Of a DNA stretch of 64,000 bases, positions 1 to 10,632 are shown in pieces (position 1 is the first letter of the stretch; each line of letters begins with the position of its first letter). The notes beneath the pieces were generated by a model. That model saw nothing but the letters and a program-made list of their open reading frames with translations, ran no database searches and was not told the origin of the DNA. Origin of the DNA: Antedon bifida (lineage: Eukaryota > Echinodermata > Crinoidea > Comatulida > Antedonidae). The position numbers and the translations under genes were made by a program. The stretch lies in assembly GCA_963402885.1 (NCBI GenBank), contig OY727094.1:32738501-32802500 (forward strand), in the 5' to 3' direction.

Positions 1-468
1 TGATTTATACATCAAATTTTATTTTTTACGCTTTCTAAGAATCACGTGCGCAAAAACGTGTTTTTGCGCAGTAATTTTTTGAAACGCGCAAATGGCCTAA
101 TTCATGCTCTAAATTGATCAAAACTTAATTTTGAGCGTTCTAAATTTTTAACGCGCGATTTCACGTGCATGACCTTGAAACGCGCAACTTTTTATTTGCT
201 AATATTTTTACCCTTGACATGAAGTTTACGTGTAGTGAATTTCATTAATATGTGATAATGAATTATGGAGATATGATTGATAATGTGATTTCACAAAATG
301 GCGTATAAATGACGTCACGGATGAGTGATCACGCTGGAAAGCTTATTAGGATTAAGTTATATCATTTGAAAGATATTCTGAAATTTTGGTAATCATTGAC
401 ATTAAACTTTTTGAGATATCTGTTACACAAAATAGTGTACAGAAACAATAAAAAGAAAAAAAATAAAA
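1..468 (-). mobile_element. E1: family A Helitron-like unit, partial
   Basis: This is the plus-strand right part of a family A element cut by the window edge. It starts in the CpG-rich internal hairpin region (GCGCAAAAA/TTTTTGCGC near 49-69) and runs to the conserved body end GTTACACAAAATAGTGTACAG and an A-rich tract. The terminal hairpin is absent at the join to E2, so I treat E1 as interrupted by E2. The A-rich remainder at 2231-2243 may also belong to it. No stranded hairpin can be assigned to it with certainty. Confidence 0.75.
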
Positions 469-2230
469 CTAGACATGAAACTCGTCACTTTGACGAGTTT
501 GGTTATCCGCTGCGCAAGTGGTGAAACATGGTCGTTTAACGATGTACCTTTTAACATTAAGGGGATAGGTTGAGGCCAAAAGGAAGCGTTCACGTTGGCA
601 TTATGACCTACAGGCCGGACAAGCAACTGACAAACAAAACCAGAAAATGTAATAGAAATCACATATCTCCTAACAACGATGAACGGCTCTGATATGAGAA
701 AAATATTGTTTGCCTCTCTCTATCCTGTAAAAATAACGTCTTATTTGGCCTGCTACATTATAGAAATAGGTAGGAAATAAACGATTTGAGCTATTCCATT
801 ACAGTCGGTATAAACAGTAAAATCTGTTTACATATTACATACAGTGTAGATTAGGTGAAATTACGGGAGCCGCCATTTATTCCAAATTTTAACATGGCGG
901 CGGCATCAAAATGAAATACAAAGATAGCAATTTCGGAAGGATATTATCTCAGCAACAACATATTAACGTGCAGAAGAAATTTGAATACGTGAAATATTGA
1001 TGCGCGCTCTTTTAAATGTAATGAACTATTACGCAAAAAATGAAAATACGACTTTTTTTAGTTAAGTGGCCATATGATGACGTCACATCATCAGATTGGC
1101 AAAATTTTCACATGATTTCGTATCTACAATCCAATAGCTTCCAGAAAACGTTTTAATCGTGATTATCACATTTTATTCTTACGAGCTATAACAGATTAAA
1201 ATTTACTGTACAGATGAAATTAATGCCACACGTAATTTAAATTTTTAGGCATGATGACGTCAAAAAAATTAAAATATTTTTAACTCATGCGAAAGATAGT
1301 TGATTGACCTAGACAATATCAAAATCGGGGTGAAAATGGAAAACGGATAAGTGGAGATGCGCTCTATTAAATGTGATGAGCTATGACGAAAGATACAAAA
1401 ATCCTAAATTTTATATTCGCGTGGCCATACGATGACGTCACAATGTCCGGTTAGCCATATTGATACATGATCCTATATCTACAACTCATCAACTTCCAGA
1501 ATATGTCATCCACAAAAAGTTGACCGTGCAGTTTAGAAACTACGACTGTTTAAAAAAAGGCATAATTTTGACGAATTTCTGAACTTTTTCATCAAAAACG
1601 CGCGCAAATTGACCAATTCGACGTGCTCGTATGACGTAACCTTAAGCCCAAATTGTTTAAAAGTTGGTAAAATTACTAGAAGAGGCTGGAAAAACATAAA
1701 TCACGCGGAAAATACATGTTTTCAATGCTACGTGCGCACCGCACACGTAAATATTTGCGCACGCGTGGGAATTTTTGACATGCTTAAAATGACATGAAAC
1801 GCGTAGAAAATTGATTAGAAAATAATTTTGCGCATTTTGAAATTTTAAATGCGCGTGCGAGCGTAACTTTGTGTAAAACACACAATTTTTGTTCAACAGA
1901 AAGTTAGCGCATGATATAAATTAAATTTGTGCAAAGTTTCAATTTAAAATGTTATTTGGTTTTTGACCTATGTTAAATACGAGAAAATCGTTAAATCGCG
2001 CGTACGTCACGTTGCGCAATTGTAAACATCATGAAAAGCTTCGCTTGACGACGTTACATAAATGTCAAAATGTTAACCTAGTTCACAAAATGTTATGTTT
2101 GCAAGTTTCAGAGAAAAGCGTTACACAAAAATCATACAGAAAGAAAGAAGAGAAATAAAAAGATGATGTTGATGTTGATGATTTCGTACAATCACAAGAG
2201 GTTATCAGCAACTTCGTTGCGGATAACCAA
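469..2230 (-). mobile_element. E2: family B Helitron-like element, GGTTATC arm type
   Basis: On the plus strand it begins CTAGACATG, followed by the AACTCGTCA/TGACGAGTT hairpin and the subterminal arm GGTTATCCGC. It ends in a terminal hairpin at 2200-2228 with arms GGTTATC/GATAACC around an inner GCAAC-TTC-GTTGC stem. The arm type at both ends agrees. The body holds two diverged copies of a monomer of about 358 bp (starting near 855 and 1213), then the shared right half beginning near CGTGCTCGTATGACG. Positions 711-800 share a segment with the longer B elements E5, E7 and E14, but no LINE fragment is seen. Several short frames inside it (for example 1609-1797) are non-coding shadows. Confidence 0.8.
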
Positions 2231-2243
2231 AAAATAAAAAAAA

Positions 2244-3752
2244 CTAGAATTTAATTCGTCACTTTGACGAATTATAGGTGATCATTTTTATCATTTTACT
2301 GAAATTAATTTTTTTTAAACATGCACGTACGTTAACATACGATCGGAAAATGTTGATGTATGCCATCCTATTATATGCTTATAGTGCTGAGTTGCGCCTA
2401 TATGCCATATACAATATGTACAGTATATACTGTATATCTATATACAGTGTAGCATAGGTGAAATTACGGGACACACATGTTCTAATTTTTTGGCATGATG
2501 ACGTTATCAAACTAAACTTTAAGATGACAATTTCGAAAGATAATTAATTGAGCAAAAAAATATAAGATTTGGAAAAAAATTTGGCACGTAGAAGCGCTGT
2601 GCGCGCTCTTTGAATTGTGTATAACTTTGACGAAAAATATGAAAAAACTACTTTTTCACTTCAACTGGCCATATGTTAACGTCACAACATCCGATAGGCT
2701 TAATTTTTATATGAATTAATATCTACATTTCATCAGCTTTCATAATAAATTATAATCATCAAGGTAACCTTCAATTCTGAAGAGCTGTAAGATATTCAAA
2801 TTTACTGCGAATGTGAAATTACACGGCCTACGTTATTCAAGTTTTTACGCGTGATGACGTCATTAAAATGAAGATAGTGTCAACTCATGATAAAGATAAT
2901 TAATTAAGCAAGCACATACTGAAAGTTGTGCGAAATTCGAGCACACATAACCAAGATGCGCTCTGTTGAATGTGATAATCTACACAAAAAGATAACAAAT
3001 CCTAATTTTTAAATTCAAGTGGCCATTTGATGACGTCAAAACATTTTGTACGTCAAATGTGTACATGAATTCATATCTACAACTCAATGGCTTCCAGAAT
3101 AAGTTAAAAAAATCGGGGGTCATCTTGCATTCTGAAGAATTATTTTCATTTTAAAAAAGACCTATTTTTCACCATTTTCAGAACTTTTGTAAAATTAATG
3201 TGCGCATTTTGTCATTTTTAACGTGCTCGTATAGCGTTATTTTAAGTCGGAACTGACTCAAATTTGGTGAATGTACTAAGGATGGTGAGTAGAATGAGAT
3301 TTGTAAAAAAAATTCATGTTTTTTACGCTTTTTAAGTATCGCGCGCGCAAAAACGCATTTTTGCGCAGTAATTTTTTGAAACACGCAAATGGCCTAATTC
3401 ATGCTCTAAATTGATCAAAACTTAATTTTGAGCGTTTTAAATTTTTAACGCGCGATATCACGCGCATGAACCTACGTGCGCGTGCGTTTTTATTTGCTAA
3501 TATTTTTACCCTTGATCTGAAGTTTACGTGTAGTGAATTTCATTAATATGTGATAATGAATTATGGAGATATGATTGATAATGTGATTTCGCAAAATGGC
3601 GTATAAATGTCGTCACGGATGAGTGATCACGCTGGAAAGCTTATTAGGATTAAGTTATATTATTTGAAAGATATTCTGAAATTTTTGTAATCATTGACAT
3701 TAAACTTTTTGAGATAATTGTTACACAAAATAGTGTACAGAAACAATAAAAA
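2244..3752 (-). mobile_element. E3: family A element, main part (split)
   Basis: This is a good reference copy for family A. The plus-strand left end is CTAGAATT, a 10-bp hairpin TAATTCGTCA (2252-2261) / TGACGAATTA (2265-2274) with loop CTT, then the arm TAGGTGATCATTT (2275-2287). A palindrome ACAGTATATACTGT lies near 2420. Two tandem diverged monomers start near 2455 and 2811. The right half contains a CpG-rich hairpin near 3350 and ends at AGAAACAATAAAAA. The element's own terminal hairpin is missing here and is best matched to the stranded one at 7131-7162, displaced by E4 and E5. In element sense CTAG is the 3' end. Confidence 0.8.
2455..3166 (+). repeat. Internal tandem pair of ~356-bp monomers (shown in E3)
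   Basis: The first monomer starts near 2455 (AGGTGAAATTACGGGAC) and the second near 2811 (GTGAAATTACACGGCC). Shared landmarks in the same order are GATGACGT, AAGATAATTAATT, GATGCGCTCT or GTGCGCGCTCTTT, GTGGCCATTTGATGACGTC, TATCTACA, GGCTTCC or AGCTTTC, and ATTCTGAAGA. Every A element except the deleted E32 has the pair. B elements carry a homologous pair (for example from 855 and 1213). C elements keep only the last few dozen bases. Confidence 0.75.
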
Positions 3753-5062
3753 CTAGATCTTAAACTCGTCACTTGAGGACGAGTTTGGTTATCCGCCCGC
3801 AACAAACGTATCTTGCGCATTCAAGTACTTTTCAATCATGACTTTTCCAAAAAGTAGCCTATTCGAAAATGAAACTCCCTTTCAGTGTAAAAAGCAAATA
3901 AATCCTTTTATTTAATTATTTTCCCGTGACGGGATTCGATCCCGGTACCTCTGATACCAAAGTCGGTTGCACTACACATCGAGCCATATGAGCACCTGCT
4001 GAAGAAAATCCGAAGAACAATTACTCGTTCATTCGGTATGTCGTGAACCCCTCGATGCAAGTTGATTATTACCTATCAAACTAAATCATAATTTTTACTA
4101 TGATGAAATCTTCACACATTTTAAACAGTAACATATTATGAAAGTTCATACTTTCAAGTTTTATATATTAAAATGTGAAGTAAAAAGATAAACGTTATGT
4201 TTATTGTTTTGCTCTTTGAAAATGTTAGTGTTTGTTTGATGATCAAAATTTCAAAAATTATATTTAATATGCACATAATGTAGCCATCAAACACGTTTTA
4301 GCATTCAAGACTATAATAAATCAGACCTATGATTCATACACTGCAAGAAAATAAAATAAAAAATGGGGGTAACCTTGCATTCTGATGAACTGTATCGTTT
4401 TTAAAAGTAGACATATTTTGCAACATTTTCACAATTATTAGACATTTTACGTGCGCAGCCAGCCATGTTTAACGTGCTCGTGGAACGCCATTTCCAGTTG
4501 AATAGTGAATAAAATAACGCAAAATTGTTAACTGAAGTTTGAAAAACACAGTCTATGCAAAATAAAGGCTCATATGCGTTCCCTGCGCCGTGCGCGCGTG
4601 AAAATGTGCGCATCTGGTGGGAATTTTTTAAACGCTTAAAATGACCTGAAACGTGCGCTAATTTAATCAGAAAATGATTTGAAGTATTTTAAAATTTCAA
4701 ACGCCGTTTACGCGCGCACTTTCTAATGTTACAAAATTCGGTAGCGATAAAACAGTTTACAATTGATGTGAAGCAACCGTGGCTGAAAATTTCGTTAAAA
4801 AATATTTATTTGTTTCCAAGTTATGATCAATTTAAGAATTTCAGAAATTCGCGCGTAACTTACGCTACGTGGCTCTGACAGCGTCCAAAAGCTTCGCAGT
4901 ACAACTTCAGTTAAATGTCTAAATGTTTACAAAGTTACAACATGTTATGTTAACACGTTGCAGAGAAAAGCTGAACACAACAAGTGGCGGAAATATGGAA
5001 GAATAATAAAAAAAAGAAACACTACAATTCCAAGGGCTTATCCGCTTGAGGCGGATAACCAA
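3753..5062 (-). mobile_element. E4: family C Helitron-like element
   Basis: This is the reference copy for family C. The left end is CTAGATCTT, with a hairpin AACTCGTC (3763-3770) / GACGAGTT (3778-3785) and the arm GGTTATCCGC (3787-3796). A tRNA-like segment follows at 3923-3995. The middle (about 4000-4340) is not shared with A or B. The right half, from about 4360 (GGGGGTAACCTTGCATTCTGA), is clearly homologous to the right halves of A and B. It ends in a terminal hairpin at 5035-5060 (TTATCCGC/GCGGATAA, loop TTGAG, then CC) plus AA. It appears inserted in E3, and E5 abuts it directly. Confidence 0.8.
3923..3995 (-). other. tRNA-like segment in E4 (possible pol III internal promoter)
   Basis: Read on the minus strand, which is also the element's sense strand, these 73 nt resemble a tRNA. 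There is a box A-like TGGCTCGATGTG, a CTTTGGT run where an anticodon loop would lie, and a T-arm CGGG-ATCGAAT-CCCG that matches box B except for one base. Box spacing is about 44 nt, as in real tRNA genes. The acceptor ends do not pair, so this is not a functional tRNA. It looks like a tRNA-derived or SINE-like promoter piece. A TTTTT run lies about 26 nt beyond its 3' end. Confidence 0.55.
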
Positions 5063-7081
5063 CTAGACATGTAACTCGTCACTTTGACGAGTTTGGTTTT
5101 CCGCCGCGCAAGTGGTGCAACATGAACGTGTAACGACGTACCTTTTAACATTAAGGGATGGTCGCAAATTCGCCACCTCGACTTCTCTTTTTGAGGAATG
5201 TATTAAGATAGGCACATTTCTTGTCATGTCACGGATATCTGTAAAAGAGCTAATAAGAAACTAGGAATGATTTATAGATCTTTTAAATTCTTGAATAAAG
5301 ATGTATTTTTAAATGTCATTAATTATTAAAATTCGACTTTTTCCATTTAACTGGCCATTTGATGACGTCAAAACATTCGATTGACAACATCTTCACATGA
5401 TTTCGTATCTAAAATCCAATAGCTTCCAGAAAACGTTTTAATCGTGATTATACAATGTTATTCTTACGAGCTACAACAGATTAAACTTTACTGTAAAGGT
5501 GAAATTAATGAAACCAGCATTATGATTGCCAAATTCGACCCTTTCACGCCCTCTATCCTGTAAAAATAACGTCTTATTTGGCCTGCTACATTATACAAAT
5601 AGGTAGGAAATAAACAATTTGGGCTATTCCATTGCTGAATTTTATTATTTAAATTCATATATAGTATACACAGTATAATCTGTATCCATATCACATACAG
5701 TGTAGAATAGATGAAATTACGGGACCCGATATTTATTGCAATTTTTAACATGTTGACGGTTTTAAAATGAAACGCGAAGGTAGCATTTCCGAAAGGAAAT
5801 TATCTCAGCAACAACGTATTAGCGTGTAGAAGAAATTTGAATACGTGAAATATTGATGCGCGCTCTTTTAAATGTAATGAATTATGACGCAAAAGATGAA
5901 AATACGACCTTTTTTGTTTAACTGGCCATATGATGACGTCACAACATCCGATTGGCAACATTTTTACATAGTTTCGTATCTACAATCCAATAGCTTCCAG
6001 AAAAAGTTTTAATCGTGATTATCACATTTTATTCTTACGAGCTATAACAGATTAAAATTTACTGTAAAGAGTAAATTAATGCCACACGTGATTTAAATTT
6101 TTAGGCATGATGACGTCAAAAAAATTAAAAAATTTTTAACTCCTGCGAAAGAAAGTTGATTGACCTAGACAATATCAAAATTTGGGTGAAAATGGAAAAC
6201 GGATAAGTGGAGATGCGCTCTATTAAATGTGATGAGCTATGACGAAAGATACAAAAATCCTAAATTTTATATTAGCGTGGCCATACGATGACGTCACAAT
6301 GTCCGGTTAGCCATATTAATACATGATCCGATATCTACAACTCATTAACTTCCAGAAAATGTCATCCACAAAAAGTTGACCATGCAGTTTAGAAATTACG
6401 ACTGTTTAAAAAAAGGCATATTTTTAACGAATTTTTTAACCTTTTCATAAAAAACGCGCGCAAATTGTCCAATTCGACGTGCTCGTATGACGTATCTTTA
6501 AGTCGAAATTGTTTAAAATTTGGTAAAATTACTAGAAAAGGCTGGAAAAACATAAATCACGCGAAAAAAATACGTTTTCAATGCTACGTGCGCACCGCAC
6601 ACGTAAAAATGTGCGCACGCGTGGGAATGTTTGACATGCTTAAAACGACATGAAACGCGTAGAAAGTTGATTATAAATTAAATTTGCGCATTTTGAAATT
6701 TTAAATGCGCGTGCGCGCGTAACTTTGTGTAAAACACGCAATTTTTTTCCCACAGAAAGTTAGCGCATAATATAAATTAAACTTTTGCAAAGTTTCAAGT
6801 TGAAATGTTATTTGGTTGTCGAGCTATGTTAAATACGAGAAAATCGTTAAATCGCGCGTACGTCACGTTGCGCAATTGTAAGCATCATGAAAAGCTTCGC
6901 TTGACGACGTTACATAAATGTCAAAATGTCAACATAGTTAAAAAAATGTTATGTTTGCAAGTTTTAGAGAAAAGCGTTACACAAAAATCATACAGAAAGA
7001 AAGAAGATGAAAAAAAAGATGATGATGATGATTTCGTACAATCACAAGAGGTTTTCCTGCAACTTCGTTGCGGAAAACCAA
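5063..7081 (-). mobile_element. E5: family B element, long LINE-carrying subtype, GGTTTTCC arm
   Basis: The left hairpin AACTCGTCA (5073-5081) / TGACGAGTT (5085-5093) is followed by the arm GGTTTTCCGC (5095-5104). This subtype is about 400 bp longer than other B elements. It carries an antisense LINE fragment (5171-5329) and an extra piece of the 358-bp monomer (about 5336-5510). The terminal hairpin at 7050-7079 has arms GGTTTTCC/GGAAAACC with a single T bulge and the inner GCAAC-TTC-GTTGC stem. A GAT trinucleotide run precedes it. It is nearly identical to E7 and E14. Frames such as 6805-7137 run through the terminal hairpin and are not credible genes. Confidence 0.8.
5171..5329 (+). pseudogene. 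LINE reverse transcriptase fragment inside E5
   Basis: Plus-strand translation in the frame of 5171 gives HLDFSF, a stop, a short disrupted stretch with a second stop, then HISCHVTDIC, KRANKKLGMIYRSF and FLNKDVFLNV before a stop at 5327-5329. This resembles the region after the palm of non-LTR (CR1/Jockey-like) reverse transcriptases, where the usual pattern is LxFxxHI...KANKxLGxIxRxFxxLxKxVFLxLY. Only about 50 codons survive, with in-frame stops, so it is a dead captured fragment. It sits antisense to its host element and is absent from shorter B elements, where the sequence after AACATTAAGGG differs. Confidence 0.65.
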
Positions 7082-7163
7082 TAAAAAAAAAAATAAAAAA
7101 AATAATAATAAAGATTTTATACAATAACAATAGGTGATCATTTTATTCTAAATGATCACCTAA
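7082..7163 (-). mobile_element. Stranded terminal end of a family A element (assigned to E3)
   Basis: After E5's own end (CCAA) there is an A/T-rich tract, the motif TACAATAACAA, and a perfect 13-bp hairpin at 7131-7162 (TAGGTGATCATTT/AAATGATCACCTA, loop TATTCT) ending CTAA. It has no A-family body directly to its left. The nearest unclosed A body to the left is E3, whose A-rich tract was opened by E4 and E5. E1 is the alternative owner. Confidence 0.65.
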
Positions 7164-8680
7164 CTAGAATTTAATTCGTCACTTTGACGAATTATAGGTG
7201 ATCATTTTTATCATTTTAATGAAATTAAAACTTTTTAAACATGCACGTATGTTAACATACGATCGTTAAAAGGTTGATGTATGCCATTCTATGACATGAT
7301 GCATACGCTTATAGTACTGAGTTGTGCATGCCATATACAATATGTACAGTATATACTGTATATCTATATACAGTGTAGCATAGGTGAAATTACGGGACAC
7401 ACATCATGTTCTAATTTTTTGGTATGATGGAATTATCAAAATAAACTCAAAGATGACAATTTCGAAAGATAATGAATTGAGCAAATAAATATAAGAATTG
7501 CAAGAGAATCTGGCATGTAGAAGCGCTGTGCGCGCTGTTTGAAATTTGTATAACTTTGACGAAAAAGATGAAAAAACTACTTTTTAACTTCATCTGGCCA
7601 TATGTTAACGTCACAACATCCGATAGGCTTAGTTTTTATATGAATTCATATCTACATTTCATCAGCTTTCATAATAAATTATAATCATCAAGGTAACCTT
7701 CAATTCTGAAGAGCTGTAAGATATTCAAATTTACGGCAAAGGTGAAATTACACGACCTACGTTATTCAAGTTTTTACGCGTGATGACGTCATCAAAATGA
7801 AAACACTGACAACTTATGATAAAGATAAATAATTAAGCAAGCACACACTGAAATTTGTGCGAAAATCGAGCTCAAATAGCGGAGATGCGCTCTATTGAAT
7901 GTGATAACCTACACAAAACGGAAAAAAATCCTAATTTTTTAATTCAAGTGGCCATTTGATGACGTAATACCATTTTGTACGTCTAATGTGTATATACATT
8001 TATATCTACAACTCAATGGCTTCCCGAATAAGTTAAAAAACTTAGGGGTCATCGTGCATTCTGAAGAATTATTTTCATTTTAAAAATGCCTTATTTTTCA
8101 TCATTTTCAGCACTTTAATGCAATTAATGTGCGCATTTTGTCATTTTTAACATGCTCGTATAGCGTTATTTTAAGTCGGAACGGACTCAAATTTGGTGAA
8201 TGTACTAAGGATGGTGAGTAGAATGCGATTTCTACAAAAAATTCGTATTTTTACGCTTTTTAAGAATTGCGCGCGCAAAAACGCATTTTTGCGCAGTAAT
8301 TTTTTGAAACACGCAAATAGCCTAATTCATGCTCTAAATTGATCAAAACTTAATTTTGAGCTTTTTAAATTTTTTACGCGCGATTTCACGCGTATGACCC
8401 TACGTGCGCGTGCCTTTTATTGGTTAATATATTTACCTTTTACCTGAAGTTTACGTATTGTGAATTTTATTGATATGTGATAAAGAGTTATGGCGATATG
8501 ATTGATAATGTGATTTAACAAAATGGCGTATAAATGACGTCACGGTTGAGTGATCACGCTGAAAAGCTTATTAGGATTAAGTTACAGTATTTGAAAGATA
8601 TTGTGAAAATTTTGTCATCTTCAACATTCAACTTTTTGAGATAATTGTTACACAAAATCTGTACAGAGAGAAATAAAGAA
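7164..8680 (-). mobile_element. E6: family A element, main part (split by E7 and E8)
   Basis: This is a family A body ending AGAAATAAAGAA directly before E7. From 7456 onward it matches 23321-24545 closely at a constant offset of 15,865. There the same tract continues uninterrupted into AATAAAGATTTCATAC and the A hairpin. That second copy is the empty site for the E7 insertion. Confidence 0.85.
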
Positions 8681-10632
8681 CTAGACATGTAACTCGTCAC
8701 TTTGACGAGTTTGGTTTTCCGCCGCGCAAGTGGTGCAACATGAACGTGTAACGACGTACCTTTTAACATTAAGGGATGGTCGCAAATTCGCCACCTCGAC
8801 TTCTCTTTTTGAGGAATGTATTAAGATAGGCACATTTCTTGTCATGTCACGGATATCTGTAAAAGAGCTAATAAGAAACTAGGAATGATTTATAGATCTT
8901 TTAAATTCTTGAATAAAGATGTATTTTTAAATGTCATTAATTATTAAAATTCGACTTTTTCCATTTAACTGGCCATTTGATGACGTCAAAACATTCGATT
9001 GACAACATCTTCACATGATTTCGTATCTAAAATCCAATAGCTTCCAGAAAACGTTTTAATCGTGATTATACAATGTTATTCTTACGAGCTACAACAGATT
9101 AAACTTTACTGTAAAGGTGAAATTAATGAAACCAGCATTATGATTGCCAAATTCGACCCTTTCACGCCCTCTATCCTGTAAAAATAACGTCTTATTTGGC
9201 CTGCTACATTATACAAATAGGTAGGAAATAAACAATTTGGGCTATTCCATTGCTGAATTTTATTATTTAAATTCATATATAGTATACACAGTATAATCTG
9301 TATCCATATCACATACAGTGTAGAATAGATGAAATTACGGGACCCGATATTTATTGCAATTTTTAACATGTTGACGGTTTTAAAATGAAACGCGAAGGTA
9401 GCATTTCCGAAAGGAAATTATCTCAGCAACAACGTATTAGCGTGTAGAAGAAATTTGAATACGTGAAATATTGATGCGCGCTCTTTTAAATGTAATGAAT
9501 TATGACGCAAAAGATGAAAATACGACCTTTTTTGTTTAACTGGCCATATGATGACGTCACAACATCCGATTGGCAACATTTTTACATAGTTTCGTATCTA
9601 CAATCCAATAGCTTCCAGAAAAAGTTTTAATCGTGATTATCACATTTTATTCTTACGAGCTATAACAGATTAAAATTTACTGTAAAGAGTAAATTAATGC
9701 CACACGTGATTTAAATTTTTAGGCATGATGACGTCAAAAAAATTAAAAAATTTTTAACTCCTGCGAAAGAAAGTTGATTGACCTAGACAATATCAAAATT
9801 TGGGTGAAAATGGAAAACGGATAAGTGGAGATGCGCTCTATTAAATGTGATGAGCTATGACGAAAGATACAAAAATCCTAAATTTTATATTAGCGTGGCC
9901 ATACGATGACGTCACAATGTCCGGTTAGCCATATTAATACATGATCCGATATCTACAACTCATTAACTTCCAGAAAATGTCATCCACAAAAAGTTGACCA
10001 TGCAGTTTAGAAATTACGACTGTTTAAAAAAAGGCATATTTTTAACGAATTTTTTAACCTTTTCATAAAAAACGCGCGCAAATTGTCCAATTCGACGTGC
10101 TCGTATGACGTATCTTTAAGTCGAAATTGTTTAAAATTTGGTAAAATTACTAGAAAAGGCTGGAAAAACATAAATCACGCGAAAAAAATACGTTTTCAAT
10201 GCTACGTGCGCACCGCACACGTAAAAATGTGCGCACGCGTGGGAATGTTTGACATGCTTAAAACGACATGAAACGCGTAGAAAGTTGATTATAAATTAAA
10301 TTTGCGCATTTTGAAATTTTAAATGCGCGTGCGCGCGTAACTTTGTGTAAAACACGCAATTTTTTTCCCACAGAAAGTTAGCGCATAATATAAATTAAAC
10401 TTTTGCAAAGTTTCAAGTTGAAATGTTATTTGGTTGTCGAGCTATGTTAAATACGAGAAAATCGTTAAATCGCGCGTACGTCACGTTGCGCAATTGTAAG
10501 CATCATGAAAAGCTTCGCTTGACGACGTTACATAAATGTCAAAATGTCAACATAGTTAAAAAAATGTTATGTTTGCAAGTTTTAGAGAAAAGCGTTACAC
10601 AAAAATCATACAGAAAGAAAGAAGATGAAAAA
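8681..10632 (-). mobile_element. E7: family B long subtype, main part (split by E8)
   Basis: The first 1.94 kb match E5 at offset 3,618 and E14 at offset 11,409, including the LINE fragment. The left arm is GGTTTTCCGC. The body stops at GAAGATGAAAAA, where E8 begins. Its terminal hairpin is stranded at 12248-12277 and has the same GGTTTTCC arm. Joining the two sides gives the uninterrupted A-run seen in E5 and E14. Confidence 0.85.
8789..8947 (+). pseudogene. LINE reverse transcriptase fragment inside E7
   Basis: This is the same captured piece as at 5171, shifted by 3,618, with the KRANKKLGMIYRSF stretch at about 8861-8902. It was inherited with the element rather than inserted independently. 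Confidence 0.65.

Noticed and set aside
468-475. CTAG as a 4-bp target-site duplication of a cut-and-paste transposon
   Set aside because: Empty sites contain no CTAG at E7, E8, E19 or E27. CTAG belongs to the element end and is present on one side only.
3178-3384. Recurrent 68-codon minus-strand frame in family A
   Set aside because: It spans the CpG-rich hairpin, changes length freely between subtypes, and shows no protein-like conservation. It is a repeat shadow.
3753-3800. Hammerhead or other self-cleaving ribozyme in the conserved CTAG-proximal hairpin, which would suggest retrozyme or Penelope-like arrays
   Set aside because: The hammerhead core (CTGATGA ... GAAA ... cleavage site) is not present around the hairpin on either strand. 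The CTGATGA in family C near 4381 lacks the partner motifs.
3923-3995. A functional tRNA gene
   Set aside because: The acceptor ends do not pair, the anticodon stem is mismatched, and the copies vary at tRNA-invariant positions. Only the promoter-like parts and length fit.
6805-7137. Recurrent 60-117-codon plus-strand frame in family B (also at 10423, 21832, 41570, 43103, 46371, 49571) as a possible small gene
   Set aside because: The copies are near-identical because the elements are. The frame runs through the GAT run and the terminal hairpin, has no recognisable domain, and is shortened in more diverged B copies.
7082-7163. Bacterial integron-like cassette array with attC hairpins
   Set aside because: There is no coding cassette, the elements are nested rather than serial, and a LINE fragment and tRNA-like module point to a eukaryote.
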